DNA of 64,000 bases from Incurvaria masculella (GCA_946894095.1 OX335642.1:14395021-14459020); one strand, 5' to 3'. Counted from the first letter of the stretch, positions 22,874-33,260 are shown. The notes: generated by a model not told the origin, from the sequence alone. Program-made: numbers and translations.

Positions 22874-22947
22874 GTCGGAAGCAGGACTTGAACCTGCGAC
22901 CTTTGGATTACATGTCCACTGCTCTAAACCAACTGAGCTATCCCGAC
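22874..22947 (-). tRNA. tRNA-like gene L4
   Basis: Fourth leftward copy; no difference noticed from L1. Confidence 0.75.
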
Positions 22948-23284
22948 AATTACATCAGCCAACGAATTTCTCGATTATATTCGAATCGACACAATGCTTC
23001 CCCTATCTTCTGCTAGATGGCGCTGATGATGTTTTTGCGTATTGATCCTACGCTAAGGCATTATGACTGCAATGATTGAGCTATCAATCTTATTGCTGTC
23101 GTCACCAAAGACGTTTTTGGTATCGGACACTAAGAGTCAGCCCGGATTTTACTTGATAATTTTATGTATTTAATGGATACGACATTACCGTTATCTCATT
23201 AATTTGAGTTTCAGCGACATCTACATTTTCAGCATTGTAATCAGATTTTGAAAATAATCTGAAAAAGTATTGGTCGTGACATTC

Positions 23285-23358
23285 GTCGGAAGCAGGACTT
23301 GAACCTGCGACCTTTGGATTACATGTCCACTGCTCTAAACCAACTGAGCTATCCCGAC
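23285..23358 (-). tRNA. tRNA-like gene L5
   Basis: Fifth leftward copy; no difference noticed from L1. Confidence 0.75.
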
Positions 23359-23695
23359 AATTACATCAGCCAACGAATTTCTCGATTATATTCGAATCGA
23401 CACAATGCTTCCCCTATCTTCTGCTAGATGGCGCTGATGATGTTTTTGCGTATTGATCCTACGCTAAGGCATTATGACTGCAATGATTGAGCTATCAATC
23501 TTATTGCTGTCGTCACCAAAGACGTTTTTGGTATCGGACACTAAGAGTCAGCCCGGATTTTACTTGATAATTTTATGTATTTAATGGATACGACATTACC
23601 GTTATCTCATTAATTTGAGTTTCAGCGACATCTACATTTTCAGCATTGTAATCAGATTTTGAAAATAATCTGAAAAAGTATTGGTCGTGACATTC

Positions 23696-23769
23696 GTCGG
23701 AAGCAGGACTTGAACCTGCGACCTTTGGATTACATGTCCACTGCTCTAAACCAACTGAGCTATCCCGAC
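23696..23769 (-). tRNA. tRNA-like gene L6
   Basis: Sixth leftward copy; no difference noticed from L1. Confidence 0.75.
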
Positions 23770-24106
23770 AATTACATCAGCCAACGAATTTCTCGATTAT
23801 ATTCGAATCGACACAATGCTTCCCCTATCTTCTGCTAGATGGCGCTGATGATGTTTTTGCGTATTGATCCTACGCTAAGGCATTATGACTGCAATGATTG
23901 AGCTATCAATCTTATTGCTGTCGTCACCAAAGACGTTTTTGGTATCGGACACTAAGAGTCAGCCCGGATTTTACTTGATAATTTTATGTATTTAATGGAT
24001 ACGACATTACCGTTATCTCATTAATTTGAGTTTCAGCGACATCTACATTTTCAGCATTGTAATCAGATTTTGAAAATAATCTGAAAAAGTATTGGTCGTG
24101 ACATTC

Positions 24107-24180
24107 GTCGGAAGCAGGACTTGAACCTGCGACCTTTGGATTACATGTCCACTGCTCTAAACCAACTGAGCTATCCCGAC
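24107..24180 (-). tRNA. tRNA-like gene L7
   Basis: Seventh leftward copy; no difference noticed from L1. Confidence 0.75.
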
Positions 24181-24517
24181 AATTACATCAGCCAACGAAT
24201 TTCTCGATTATATTCGAATCGACACAATGCTTCCCCTATCTTCTGCTAGATGGCGCTGATGATGTTTTTGCGTATTGATCCTACGCTAAGGCATTATGAC
24301 TGCAATGATTGAGCTATCAATCTTATTGCTGTCGTCACCAAAGACGTTTTTGGTATCGGACACTAAGAGTCAGCCCGGATTTTACTTGATAATTTTATGT
24401 ATTTAATGGATACGACATTACCGTTATCTCATTAATTTGAGTTTCAGCGACATCTACATTTTCAGCATTGTAATCAGATTTTGAAAATAATCTGAAAAAG
24501 TATTGGTCGTGACATTC

Positions 24518-24591
24518 GTCGGAAGCAGGACTTGAACCTGCGACCTTTGGATTACATGTCCACTGCTCTAAACCAACTGAGCTATCCCGAC
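24518..24591 (-). tRNA. tRNA-like gene L8
   Basis: Last complete leftward copy before the palindrome centre. Confidence 0.75.
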
Positions 24592-24910
24592 AATTACATC
24601 AGCCAACGAATTTCTCGATTATATTCGAATCGACACAATGCTTCCCCTATCTTCTGCTAGATGGCGCTGATGATGTTTTTGCGTATTGATCCTACGCTAA
24701 GGCATTATGACTGCAATGATTGAGCTATCAATCTTATTGCTGTCGTCACCAAAGACGTTTTTGGTATCGGACACTAAGAGTCAGCCCGGATTTTACTTGA
24801 TAATTTTATGTATTTAATGGATACGACATTACCGTTATCTCATTAATTTGAGTTTCAGCGACATCTACATTTTCAGCATTGTAATCAGATTTTGAAAATA
24901 ATCTGAAAAA

Positions 24911-24987
24911 GTATTGGTCGTGACATTCGTCGGAAGCAGGACTTGAACCTGCGACCTTTGGATTACATGTCCACTGCTCTAAACCAA
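24911..24987. other. 77-bp asymmetric centre of the palindromic array
   Basis: The arms pair from CTGAAAAA (ending 24910) with TTTTTCAG (starting 24988). The intervening 77 bp is unit sequence from the left arm only, including the broken tRNA. The junction text AAACCAA|TTTTTCAG resembles the normal GACCAATACTTTTTCAG. That suggests microhomology (CCAA) at the breakpoint, with loss of TAC. Confidence 0.85.
24929..24987 (-). pseudogene. Truncated tRNA-like gene L9 at the array inversion point
   Basis: Only the 3' 59 nt remain, from the D loop (TTGGTTTAGAGC...) to the acceptor 3' strand. The 5' acceptor strand, half of the A box and the upstream TATA are replaced by the inverted right arm. It should be transcriptionally dead and marks the rearrangement breakpoint. 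Confidence 0.9.
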
Positions 24988-25306
24988 TTTTTCAGATTAT
25001 TTTCAAAATCTGATTACAATGCTGAAAATGTAGATGTCGCTGAAACTCAAATTAATGAGATAACGGTAATGTCGTATCCATTAAATACATAAAATTATCA
25101 AGTAAAATCCGGGCTGACTCTTAGTGTCCGATACCAAAAACGTCTTTGGTGACGACAGCAATAAGATTGATAGCTCAATCATTGCAGTCATAATGCCTTA
25201 GCGTAGGATCAATACGCAAAAACATCATCAGCGCCATCTAGCAGAAGATAGGGGAAGCATTGTGTCGATTCGAATATAATCGAGAAATTCGTTGGCTGAT
25301 GTAATT

Positions 25307-25380
25307 GTCGGGATAGCTCAGTTGGTTTAGAGCAGTGGACATGTAATCCAAAGGTCGCAGGTTCAAGTCCTGCTTCCGAC
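25307..25380 (+). tRNA. tRNA-like gene R1
   Basis: First rightward copy. TATAAT lies at 25275..25280 (-32 to -27), the discriminator G at 25381 and the T5 terminator at 25399..25403, predicting a primary transcript of roughly 95-100 nt. The coding sequence equals L1. Confidence 0.75.
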
Positions 25381-25717
25381 GAATGTCACGACCAATACTT
25401 TTTCAGATTATTTTCAAAATCTGATTACAATGCTGAAAATGTAGATGTCGCTGAAACTCAAATTAATGAGATAACGGTAATGTCGTATCCATTAAATACA
25501 TAAAATTATCAAGTAAAATCCGGGCTGACTCTTAGTGTCCGATACCAAAAACGTCTTTGGTGACGACAGCAATAAGATTGATAGCTCAATCATTGCAGTC
25601 ATAATGCCTTAGCGTAGGATCAATACGCAAAAACATCATCAGCGCCATCTAGCAGAAGATAGGGGAAGCATTGTGTCGATTCGAATATAATCGAGAAATT
25701 CGTTGGCTGATGTAATT

Positions 25718-25791
25718 GTCGGGATAGCTCAGTTGGTTTAGAGCAGTGGACATGTAATCCAAAGGTCGCAGGTTCAAGTCCTGCTTCCGAC
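25718..25791 (+). tRNA. tRNA-like gene R2
   Basis: 411 bp after R1, same sequence. Confidence 0.75.
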
Positions 25792-26128
25792 GAATGTCAC
25801 GACCAATACTTTTTCAGATTATTTTCAAAATCTGATTACAATGCTGAAAATGTAGATGTCGCTGAAACTCAAATTAATGAGATAACGGTAATGTCGTATC
25901 CATTAAATACATAAAATTATCAAGTAAAATCCGGGCTGACTCTTAGTGTCCGATACCAAAAACGTCTTTGGTGACGACAGCAATAAGATTGATAGCTCAA
26001 TCATTGCAGTCATAATGCCTTAGCGTAGGATCAATACGCAAAAACATCATCAGCGCCATCTAGCAGAAGATAGGGGAAGCATTGTGTCGATTCGAATATA
26101 ATCGAGAAATTCGTTGGCTGATGTAATT

Positions 26129-26202
26129 GTCGGGATAGCTCAGTTGGTTTAGAGCAGTGGACATGTAATCCAAAGGTCGCAGGTTCAAGTCCTGCTTCCG
26201 AC
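26129..26202 (+). tRNA. tRNA-like gene R3
   Basis: Third rightward copy. Confidence 0.75.
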
Positions 26203-26539
26203 GAATGTCACGACCAATACTTTTTCAGATTATTTTCAAAATCTGATTACAATGCTGAAAATGTAGATGTCGCTGAAACTCAAATTAATGAGATAACGGT
26301 AATGTCGTATCCATTAAATACATAAAATTATCAAGTAAAATCCGGGCTGACTCTTAGTGTCCGATACCAAAAACGTCTTTGGTGACGACAGCAATAAGAT
26401 TGATAGCTCAATCATTGCAGTCATAATGCCTTAGCGTAGGATCAATACGCAAAAACATCATCAGCGCCATCTAGCAGAAGATAGGGGAAGCATTGTGTCG
26501 ATTCGAATATAATCGAGAAATTCGTTGGCTGATGTAATT

Positions 26540-26613
26540 GTCGGGATAGCTCAGTTGGTTTAGAGCAGTGGACATGTAATCCAAAGGTCGCAGGTTCAAG
26601 TCCTGCTTCCGAC
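26540..26613 (+). tRNA. tRNA-like gene R4
   Basis: Fourth rightward copy. Confidence 0.75.
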
Positions 26614-26950
26614 GAATGTCACGACCAATACTTTTTCAGATTATTTTCAAAATCTGATTACAATGCTGAAAATGTAGATGTCGCTGAAACTCAAATTAAT
26701 GAGATAACGGTAATGTCGTATCCATTAAATACATAAAATTATCAAGTAAAATCCGGGCTGACTCTTAGTGTCCGATACCAAAAACGTCTTTGGTGACGAC
26801 AGCAATAAGATTGATAGCTCAATCATTGCAGTCATAATGCCTTAGCGTAGGATCAATACGCAAAAACATCATCAGCGCCATCTAGCAGAAGATAGGGGAA
26901 GCATTGTGTCGATTCGAATATAATCGAGAAATTCGTTGGCTGATGTAATT

Positions 26951-27024
26951 GTCGGGATAGCTCAGTTGGTTTAGAGCAGTGGACATGTAATCCAAAGGTC
27001 GCAGGTTCAAGTCCTGCTTCCGAC
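26951..27024 (+). tRNA. tRNA-like gene R5
   Basis: Fifth rightward copy. Confidence 0.75.
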
Positions 27025-27361
27025 GAATGTCACGACCAATACTTTTTCAGATTATTTTCAAAATCTGATTACAATGCTGAAAATGTAGATGTCGCTGAAA
27101 CTCAAATTAATGAGATAACGGTAATGTCGTATCCATTAAATACATAAAATTATCAAGTAAAATCCGGGCTGACTCTTAGTGTCCGATACCAAAAACGTCT
27201 TTGGTGACGACAGCAATAAGATTGATAGCTCAATCATTGCAGTCATAATGCCTTAGCGTAGGATCAATACGCAAAAACATCATCAGCGCCATCTAGCAGA
27301 AGATAGGGGAAGCATTGTGTCGATTCGAATATAATCGAGAAATTCGTTGGCTGATGTAATT

Positions 27362-27435
27362 GTCGGGATAGCTCAGTTGGTTTAGAGCAGTGGACATGTA
27401 ATCCAAAGGTCGCAGGTTCAAGTCCTGCTTCCGAC
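27362..27435 (+). tRNA. tRNA-like gene R6
   Basis: Sixth rightward copy. Confidence 0.75.
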
Positions 27436-27772
27436 GAATGTCACGACCAATACTTTTTCAGATTATTTTCAAAATCTGATTACAATGCTGAAAATGTAGA
27501 TGTCGCTGAAACTCAAATTAATGAGATAACGGTAATGTCGTATCCATTAAATACATAAAATTATCAAGTAAAATCCGGGCTGACTCTTAGTGTCCGATAC
27601 CAAAAACGTCTTTGGTGACGACAGCAATAAGATTGATAGCTCAATCATTGCAGTCATAATGCCTTAGCGTAGGATCAATACGCAAAAACATCATCAGCGC
27701 CATCTAGCAGAAGATAGGGGAAGCATTGTGTCGATTCGAATATAATCGAGAAATTCGTTGGCTGATGTAATT

Positions 27773-27846
27773 GTCGGGATAGCTCAGTTGGTTTAGAGCA
27801 GTGGACATGTAATCCAAAGGTCGCAGGTTCAAGTCCTGCTTCCGAC
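27773..27846 (+). tRNA. tRNA-like gene R7
   Basis: Seventh rightward copy. Confidence 0.75.
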
Positions 27847-28183
27847 GAATGTCACGACCAATACTTTTTCAGATTATTTTCAAAATCTGATTACAATGCT
27901 GAAAATGTAGATGTCGCTGAAACTCAAATTAATGAGATAACGGTAATGTCGTATCCATTAAATACATAAAATTATCAAGTAAAATCCGGGCTGACTCTTA
28001 GTGTCCGATACCAAAAACGTCTTTGGTGACGACAGCAATAAGATTGATAGCTCAATCATTGCAGTCATAATGCCTTAGCGTAGGATCAATACGCAAAAAC
28101 ATCATCAGCGCCATCTAGCAGAAGATAGGGGAAGCATTGTGTCGATTCGAATATAATCGAGAAATTCGTTGGCTGATGTAATT

Positions 28184-28257
28184 GTCGGGATAGCTCAGTT
28201 GGTTTAGAGCAGTGGACATGTAATCCAAAGGTCGCAGGTTCAAGTCCTGCTTCCGAC
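28184..28257 (+). tRNA. tRNA-like gene R8
   Basis: Eighth rightward copy; beyond about here the right arm has no partner in the left arm. Confidence 0.75.
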
Positions 28258-28594
28258 GAATGTCACGACCAATACTTTTTCAGATTATTTTCAAAATCTG
28301 ATTACAATGCTGAAAATGTAGATGTCGCTGAAACTCAAATTAATGAGATAACGGTAATGTCGTATCCATTAAATACATAAAATTATCAAGTAAAATCCGG
28401 GCTGACTCTTAGTGTCCGATACCAAAAACGTCTTTGGTGACGACAGCAATAAGATTGATAGCTCAATCATTGCAGTCATAATGCCTTAGCGTAGGATCAA
28501 TACGCAAAAACATCATCAGCGCCATCTAGCAGAAGATAGGGGAAGCATTGTGTCGATTCGAATATAATCGAGAAATTCGTTGGCTGATGTAATT

Positions 28595-28668
28595 GTCGGG
28601 ATAGCTCAGTTGGTTTAGAGCAGTGGACATGTAATCCAAAGGTCGCAGGTTCAAGTCCTGCTTCCGAC
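28595..28668 (+). tRNA. tRNA-like gene R9
   Basis: Ninth rightward copy. Confidence 0.75.
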
Positions 28669-29005
28669 GAATGTCACGACCAATACTTTTTCAGATTATT
28701 TTCAAAATCTGATTACAATGCTGAAAATGTAGATGTCGCTGAAACTCAAATTAATGAGATAACGGTAATGTCGTATCCATTAAATACATAAAATTATCAA
28801 GTAAAATCCGGGCTGACTCTTAGTGTCCGATACCAAAAACGTCTTTGGTGACGACAGCAATAAGATTGATAGCTCAATCATTGCAGTCATAATGCCTTAG
28901 CGTAGGATCAATACGCAAAAACATCATCAGCGCCATCTAGCAGAAGATAGGGGAAGCATTGTGTCGATTCGAATATAATCGAGAAATTCGTTGGCTGATG
29001 TAATT

Positions 29006-29079
29006 GTCGGGATAGCTCAGTTGGTTTAGAGCAGTGGACATGTAATCCAAAGGTCGCAGGTTCAAGTCCTGCTTCCGAC
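29006..29079 (+). tRNA. tRNA-like gene R10
   Basis: Tenth rightward copy. Confidence 0.75.
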
Positions 29080-29416
29080 GAATGTCACGACCAATACTTT
29101 TTCAGATTATTTTCAAAATCTGATTACAATGCTGAAAATGTAGATGTCGCTGAAACTCAAATTAATGAGATAACGGTAATGTCGTATCCATTAAATACAT
29201 AAAATTATCAAGTAAAATCCGGGCTGACTCTTAGTGTCCGATACCAAAAACGTCTTTGGTGACGACAGCAATAAGATTGATAGCTCAATCATTGCAGTCA
29301 TAATGCCTTAGCGTAGGATCAATACGCAAAAACATCATCAGCGCCATCTAGCAGAAGATAGGGGAAGCATTGTGTCGATTCGAATATAATCGAGAAATTC
29401 GTTGGCTGATGTAATT

Positions 29417-29490
29417 GTCGGGATAGCTCAGTTGGTTTAGAGCAGTGGACATGTAATCCAAAGGTCGCAGGTTCAAGTCCTGCTTCCGAC
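29417..29490 (+). tRNA. tRNA-like gene R11
   Basis: Eleventh rightward copy. Confidence 0.75.
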
Positions 29491-29827
29491 GAATGTCACG
29501 ACCAATACTTTTTCAGATTATTTTCAAAATCTGATTACAATGCTGAAAATGTAGATGTCGCTGAAACTCAAATTAATGAGATAACGGTAATGTCGTATCC
29601 ATTAAATACATAAAATTATCAAGTAAAATCCGGGCTGACTCTTAGTGTCCGATACCAAAAACGTCTTTGGTGACGACAGCAATAAGATTGATAGCTCAAT
29701 CATTGCAGTCATAATGCCTTAGCGTAGGATCAATACGCAAAAACATCATCAGCGCCATCTAGCAGAAGATAGGGGAAGCATTGTGTCGATTCGAATATAA
29801 TCGAGAAATTCGTTGGCTGATGTAATT

Positions 29828-29901
29828 GTCGGGATAGCTCAGTTGGTTTAGAGCAGTGGACATGTAATCCAAAGGTCGCAGGTTCAAGTCCTGCTTCCGA
29901 C
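29828..29901 (+). tRNA. tRNA-like gene R12
   Basis: Twelfth rightward copy. Confidence 0.75.
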
Positions 29902-30238
29902 GAATGTCACGACCAATACTTTTTCAGATTATTTTCAAAATCTGATTACAATGCTGAAAATGTAGATGTCGCTGAAACTCAAATTAATGAGATAACGGTA
30001 ATGTCGTATCCATTAAATACATAAAATTATCAAGTAAAATCCGGGCTGACTCTTAGTGTCCGATACCAAAAACGTCTTTGGTGACGACAGCAATAAGATT
30101 GATAGCTCAATCATTGCAGTCATAATGCCTTAGCGTAGGATCAATACGCAAAAACATCATCAGCGCCATCTAGCAGAAGATAGGGGAAGCATTGTGTCGA
30201 TTCGAATATAATCGAGAAATTCGTTGGCTGATGTAATT

Positions 30239-30312
30239 GTCGGGATAGCTCAGTTGGTTTAGAGCAGTGGACATGTAATCCAAAGGTCGCAGGTTCAAGT
30301 CCTGCTTCCGAC
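30239..30312 (+). tRNA. tRNA-like gene R13
   Basis: Thirteenth rightward copy. Confidence 0.75.
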
Positions 30313-30649
30313 GAATGTCACGACCAATACTTTTTCAGATTATTTTCAAAATCTGATTACAATGCTGAAAATGTAGATGTCGCTGAAACTCAAATTAATG
30401 AGATAACGGTAATGTCGTATCCATTAAATACATAAAATTATCAAGTAAAATCCGGGCTGACTCTTAGTGTCCGATACCAAAAACGTCTTTGGTGACGACA
30501 GCAATAAGATTGATAGCTCAATCATTGCAGTCATAATGCCTTAGCGTAGGATCAATACGCAAAAACATCATCAGCGCCATCTAGCAGAAGATAGGGGAAG
30601 CATTGTGTCGATTCGAATATAATCGAGAAATTCGTTGGCTGATGTAATT

Positions 30650-30723
30650 GTCGGGATAGCTCAGTTGGTTTAGAGCAGTGGACATGTAATCCAAAGGTCG
30701 CAGGTTCAAGTCCTGCTTCCGAC
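30650..30723 (+). tRNA. tRNA-like gene R14
   Basis: Fourteenth rightward copy. Confidence 0.75.
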
Positions 30724-31060
30724 GAATGTCACGACCAATACTTTTTCAGATTATTTTCAAAATCTGATTACAATGCTGAAAATGTAGATGTCGCTGAAAC
30801 TCAAATTAATGAGATAACGGTAATGTCGTATCCATTAAATACATAAAATTATCAAGTAAAATCCGGGCTGACTCTTAGTGTCCGATACCAAAAACGTCTT
30901 TGGTGACGACAGCAATAAGATTGATAGCTCAATCATTGCAGTCATAATGCCTTAGCGTAGGATCAATACGCAAAAACATCATCAGCGCCATCTAGCAGAA
31001 GATAGGGGAAGCATTGTGTCGATTCGAATATAATCGAGAAATTCGTTGGCTGATGTAATT

Positions 31061-31134
31061 GTCGGGATAGCTCAGTTGGTTTAGAGCAGTGGACATGTAA
31101 TCCAAAGGTCGCAGGTTCAAGTCCTGCTTCCGAC
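31061..31134 (+). tRNA. tRNA-like gene R15 (last)
   Basis: Outermost rightward copy; its terminator is intact and the unit is cut short at 31265. Confidence 0.75.
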
Positions 31135-31265
31135 GAATGTCACGACCAATACTTTTTCAGATTATTTTCAAAATCTGATTACAATGCTGAAAATGTAGAT
31201 GTCGCTGAAACTCAAATTAATGAGATAACGGTAATGTCGTATCCATTAAATACATAAAATTATCA

Positions 31266-31278
31266 AATAAAGCATATT
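31266..31278 (+). repeat. Right 13-bp direct repeat flanking the tRNA-like array
   Basis: AATAAAGCATATT, matching 21547..21559 and followed by ATT repeats, as at the 3' ends of lepidopteran retroposons (compare AATAAAGGGC...TTATTATT at 47333). Confidence 0.75.
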
Positions 31279-31339
31279 ATTATTATTATTTACCCACACA
31301 TTTTGCTACTACATCATTGAAACCAGATATTTTTTTTTA

Positions 31340-31420
31340 TTGAGTACGGGGCGGGGATTCGGACCCGGAACTCTGGTATGCAAGTCTGTCCCTGCGCCGC
31401 TATGCTAGCCTGAATCAATT
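31340..31420 (-). repeat. tRNA-derived SINE head (A and B box remnants)
   Basis: On the minus strand: TAGCATAGCGGCGCAGG (A-box-like), an anticodon-arm-like GACTTGCATACCAGAGTT, then GGGTCCGAATCCCCGCCCCG (B box with T-stem). Preceded on the plus strand by a T-run. A solitary tRNA-like head, not a functional tRNA. Confidence 0.45.
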
Positions 31421-31565
31421 CGCGGTATGAAAATTGGCAGGTGTCACCAAGAAGAAACCACTCAATATATAATGTCACCACAGCTGTCACTTAAAACAAG
31501 AACCAAATATTGACGATAGGCACCTATCTACGTAGCGCGTGTATAGAGAGCTGCAGTGAGCAGCC

Positions 31566-31679
31566 ATGGCCGACGACATCGAGGAGTATGCGAGAGTACA
31601 TCACGTTCCTTATCTCACATTACGTCAGCCAGTCAATAGCCCCACTGTTCCGCACTCTAACTCATTAATGGACCCATAA
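31566..31679 (+). CDS. Hypothetical 37-aa ORF with strong start context (doubtful)
   Basis: CAGCCATGGCC is an excellent start context. The peptide begins MADDIEEYARVHHVPYL and ends at TAA. Acidic N-termini of this kind are common in first coding exons, and a GTACAT donor-like site follows at 31596. No homologue was recognised, and the frame is short enough to be chance. It could also be the start of a spliced plus-strand gene. Confidence 0.2.
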   Translation: MADDIEEYARVHHVPYLTLRQPVNSPTVPHSNSLMDP

Positions 31680-31784
31680 AATACTATGTTTTATATTGTA
31701 GGTATGCCTAAACACAATCATTTGATATACATACATATATCTATGTGTCATACAGCTCGAATTTTAAGGGTCGGCAGTGAGTAA

Positions 31785-32300
31785 GGAATGATGGGAGTGA
31801 TAAAAGAGCTGTAGCCACGTTTTAGCACAGGGGGATTACCATGGTAAATAACTCGCCAGGTGAATATAAAGTGCATAGGCAAGAGTGAATAAATCTGACG
31901 TTTGGTTGCATTTCGTATCATGCCAATTGATCAACTTCAGTTCACTTGGCCGAATACCACATCGTTTGACAGTTAGCATGGAAGGAAATTCAACTAAGCG
32001 TTAGATTTATTCACTCTCTTGTCTGTTCAACTGCTATACACCAGGCAAGTTAATTCATCATGGCAAACCTGTGTACAGTTTAATGTATGTACATATAATA
32101 AAAACAAATGTTGAAAAAACGCCACTACGTGGCACTGGACCTGAAACCCCCTGATATTAGTCAGTTCGCTTACAAATTCGGAACGCGCAACACCGAATGT
32201 TCGTTGCACCAAATGGCGTCCTGTGCAGTTCTTGCGCACCGTTGGAACTCGAGAACGTCATGAGAACGCAAGCGAGCTGACTGGGAGGCGCAATCGTCAG
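31785..32300 (+). mobile_element. Family A foldback element interrupted by a family C MITE
   Basis: Left piece has GAGTAAGGAATGATGGGAG and CTGTAGCCACGTTTTAG. Right piece has CAGTTCGCTTACAAATTCGG, CGCAACACCGAATGTTCG and AATGGCGTCCTGTGCAG. The family C MITE and about 120 bp of other sequence sit between them. Confidence 0.5.
31870..32032. mobile_element. Foldback MITE, family C, copy 3
   Basis: Inverted arms of about 42 bp: left CAAGAGTGAATAAATCTGAC, right the near-complement ending TCTCTTGTCTGTTCAAC. The centre has TGCCAATTG and CAGTTCACTTGGCCGAAT. Confidence 0.65.
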
Positions 32301-32679
32301 TGTCTACCCAGTTCTACTAGTATCAGAAGTGGCTAAGCCGCCGCTATATGTCCTCCTTACTCGATAGCTGTCGGCATGTCCAAAAAAATTAGCGCGCCCA
32401 ATTCGAGAAATGCGCGAAAGAGGAAAACGTGGTAATTGAAACAAATCAAAGCAACGCGCTCTCCGCAATCCAAGGCCCCGATAACAAGAGGCGCGGCGCA
32501 TGGATTAGCGCGGGATCAGCGCGCGAACAACGCAGATTGCAGATTGCACCAGCGGCTGCGGATAAGTGATAAGTGATAAGGGGAGCGCGTTACAAGTGTT
32601 CGACACGCCACTCCACACGCTAATCCCACGGCAAATCGATGTTTCATGCTGTCACGCGCTCAGTAACACATGGCACACA

Positions 32680-32900
32680 CTTTTATGAAACTGGACATGG
32701 ACGGCTAGTAACAAGAGCACTGAAAGCCAGCAACATACCCTCAGGATATTCTTCTTCAAAGCCCATCAAACCCTTTTCTCGTGCTGTACCAGGTTTCCCA
32801 TATTTAGGCACGGCTTAATTGAACTAGATGGGAAACATGAATAATTGTTCGATGGCAATTCGAACACCTTTCATTCAATGCGAAGGTATCTATCGAGGTA
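32680..32900 (-). mobile_element. Diverged SINE copy
   Basis: Antisense ACTGGACATGGACGGCTA, GGCACGGCTTAATTGAACTA, GATGGGAAACATG and ATTCAATGCGAAGGTA; more diverged than most copies. Confidence 0.5.
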
Positions 32901-33109
32901 GGTTCCTCCATCCATTTATTCAAAGATTCGTCATGTTTTCGCGTAAACAATTTTGCCATAGCGCCATTTTTGGGGTTGCAATCGTGTCGCTACGCCCCAG
33001 ACTCGCGCGGAGCTAGCGGAAAATCGTCGCTCACATTCGAGGGGCGCCTTTTCCCGAAAGGGGCTTCCGATTTTCCCTCCCCCACCCCTCATTGTCGTTT
33101 TTATTTTTC

Positions 33110-33260
33110 ATCTTATTTAGCGGCGACGCTTTGTCGGCGCCGTTTGATGTCGGCGTCGCGGCCCCGGCGCGGGGCGGGGCGAGGCGGGGTGGGGTGAGGC
33201 GGGGGTGGGAGGAGGTATTTTGCGCGACGCGACGTAAACACGGCCTCTCGGGCGGGAGCG
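33110..33260. promoter_or_regulatory. GC-rich island with TTTGATGTC motif (M2)
   Basis: At 33133..33161 it repeats the M1 motif of the 19.8-kb island: GTCGGCGCCGTTTGATGTCG followed by TCGCGG. It lies in a G-rich block (GGGGCGGGGCGAGGCGGGG) with G-quadruplex potential. No promoter elements can be assigned. Confidence 0.35.

Larger units (their letters stand above)
21560..24987 (-). repeat. Left arm of the 411-bp tRNA-like tandem array (8 complete + 1 truncated units)
   Basis: GAGTTTCAGCGACATC recurs at 21562, 21973, 22384, 22795, 23206, 23617, 24028, 24439 and 24850, an exact 411-bp period. I noticed no base differences between units by eye. Each unit holds one minus-strand tRNA-like gene plus a spacer. 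The spacer contains an AGCGCCATCTAGC phrase, a GATTGATAGCTCAATC hairpin and a CAGATT...AATCTG hairpin next to the T5 terminator. The ninth unit breaks off inside the tRNA at 24987, where the inverted right arm begins. Confidence 0.97.
24988..31265 (+). repeat. Right arm of the 411-bp tRNA-like tandem array (15 complete tRNA copies)
   Basis: Same 411-bp unit in the opposite orientation. It starts at the T5 terminator (TTTTTCAGATTATTTTC) of a unit and runs through fifteen tRNA-like genes from 25307 to 31134. It stops about 131 bp after the last gene, at ...ATTATCA. With the left arm it forms a 9.7-kb head-to-head block, so all cassettes would be transcribed outwards from the centre. Confidence 0.97.

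Noticed and set aside
24900..25010. Pure read-back assembly artefact
   Set aside because: The two arms are unequal in length, the centre is asymmetric, and a 13-bp direct repeat flanks the block. An artefact is not excluded without reads.
21641..31134. Ordinary functional tRNA-Thr(UGU) gene cluster
   Set aside because: The formal anticodon fits, but A33, the 27-43 mismatch, the Tyr-like body and the G discriminator argue against simple tRNA-Thr identity. Kept as tRNA-like.
21560..31265. CRISPR array
   Set aside because: The repeats are contiguous 411-bp units with no unique spacers, each with a tRNA cloverleaf, in a eukaryotic genome.
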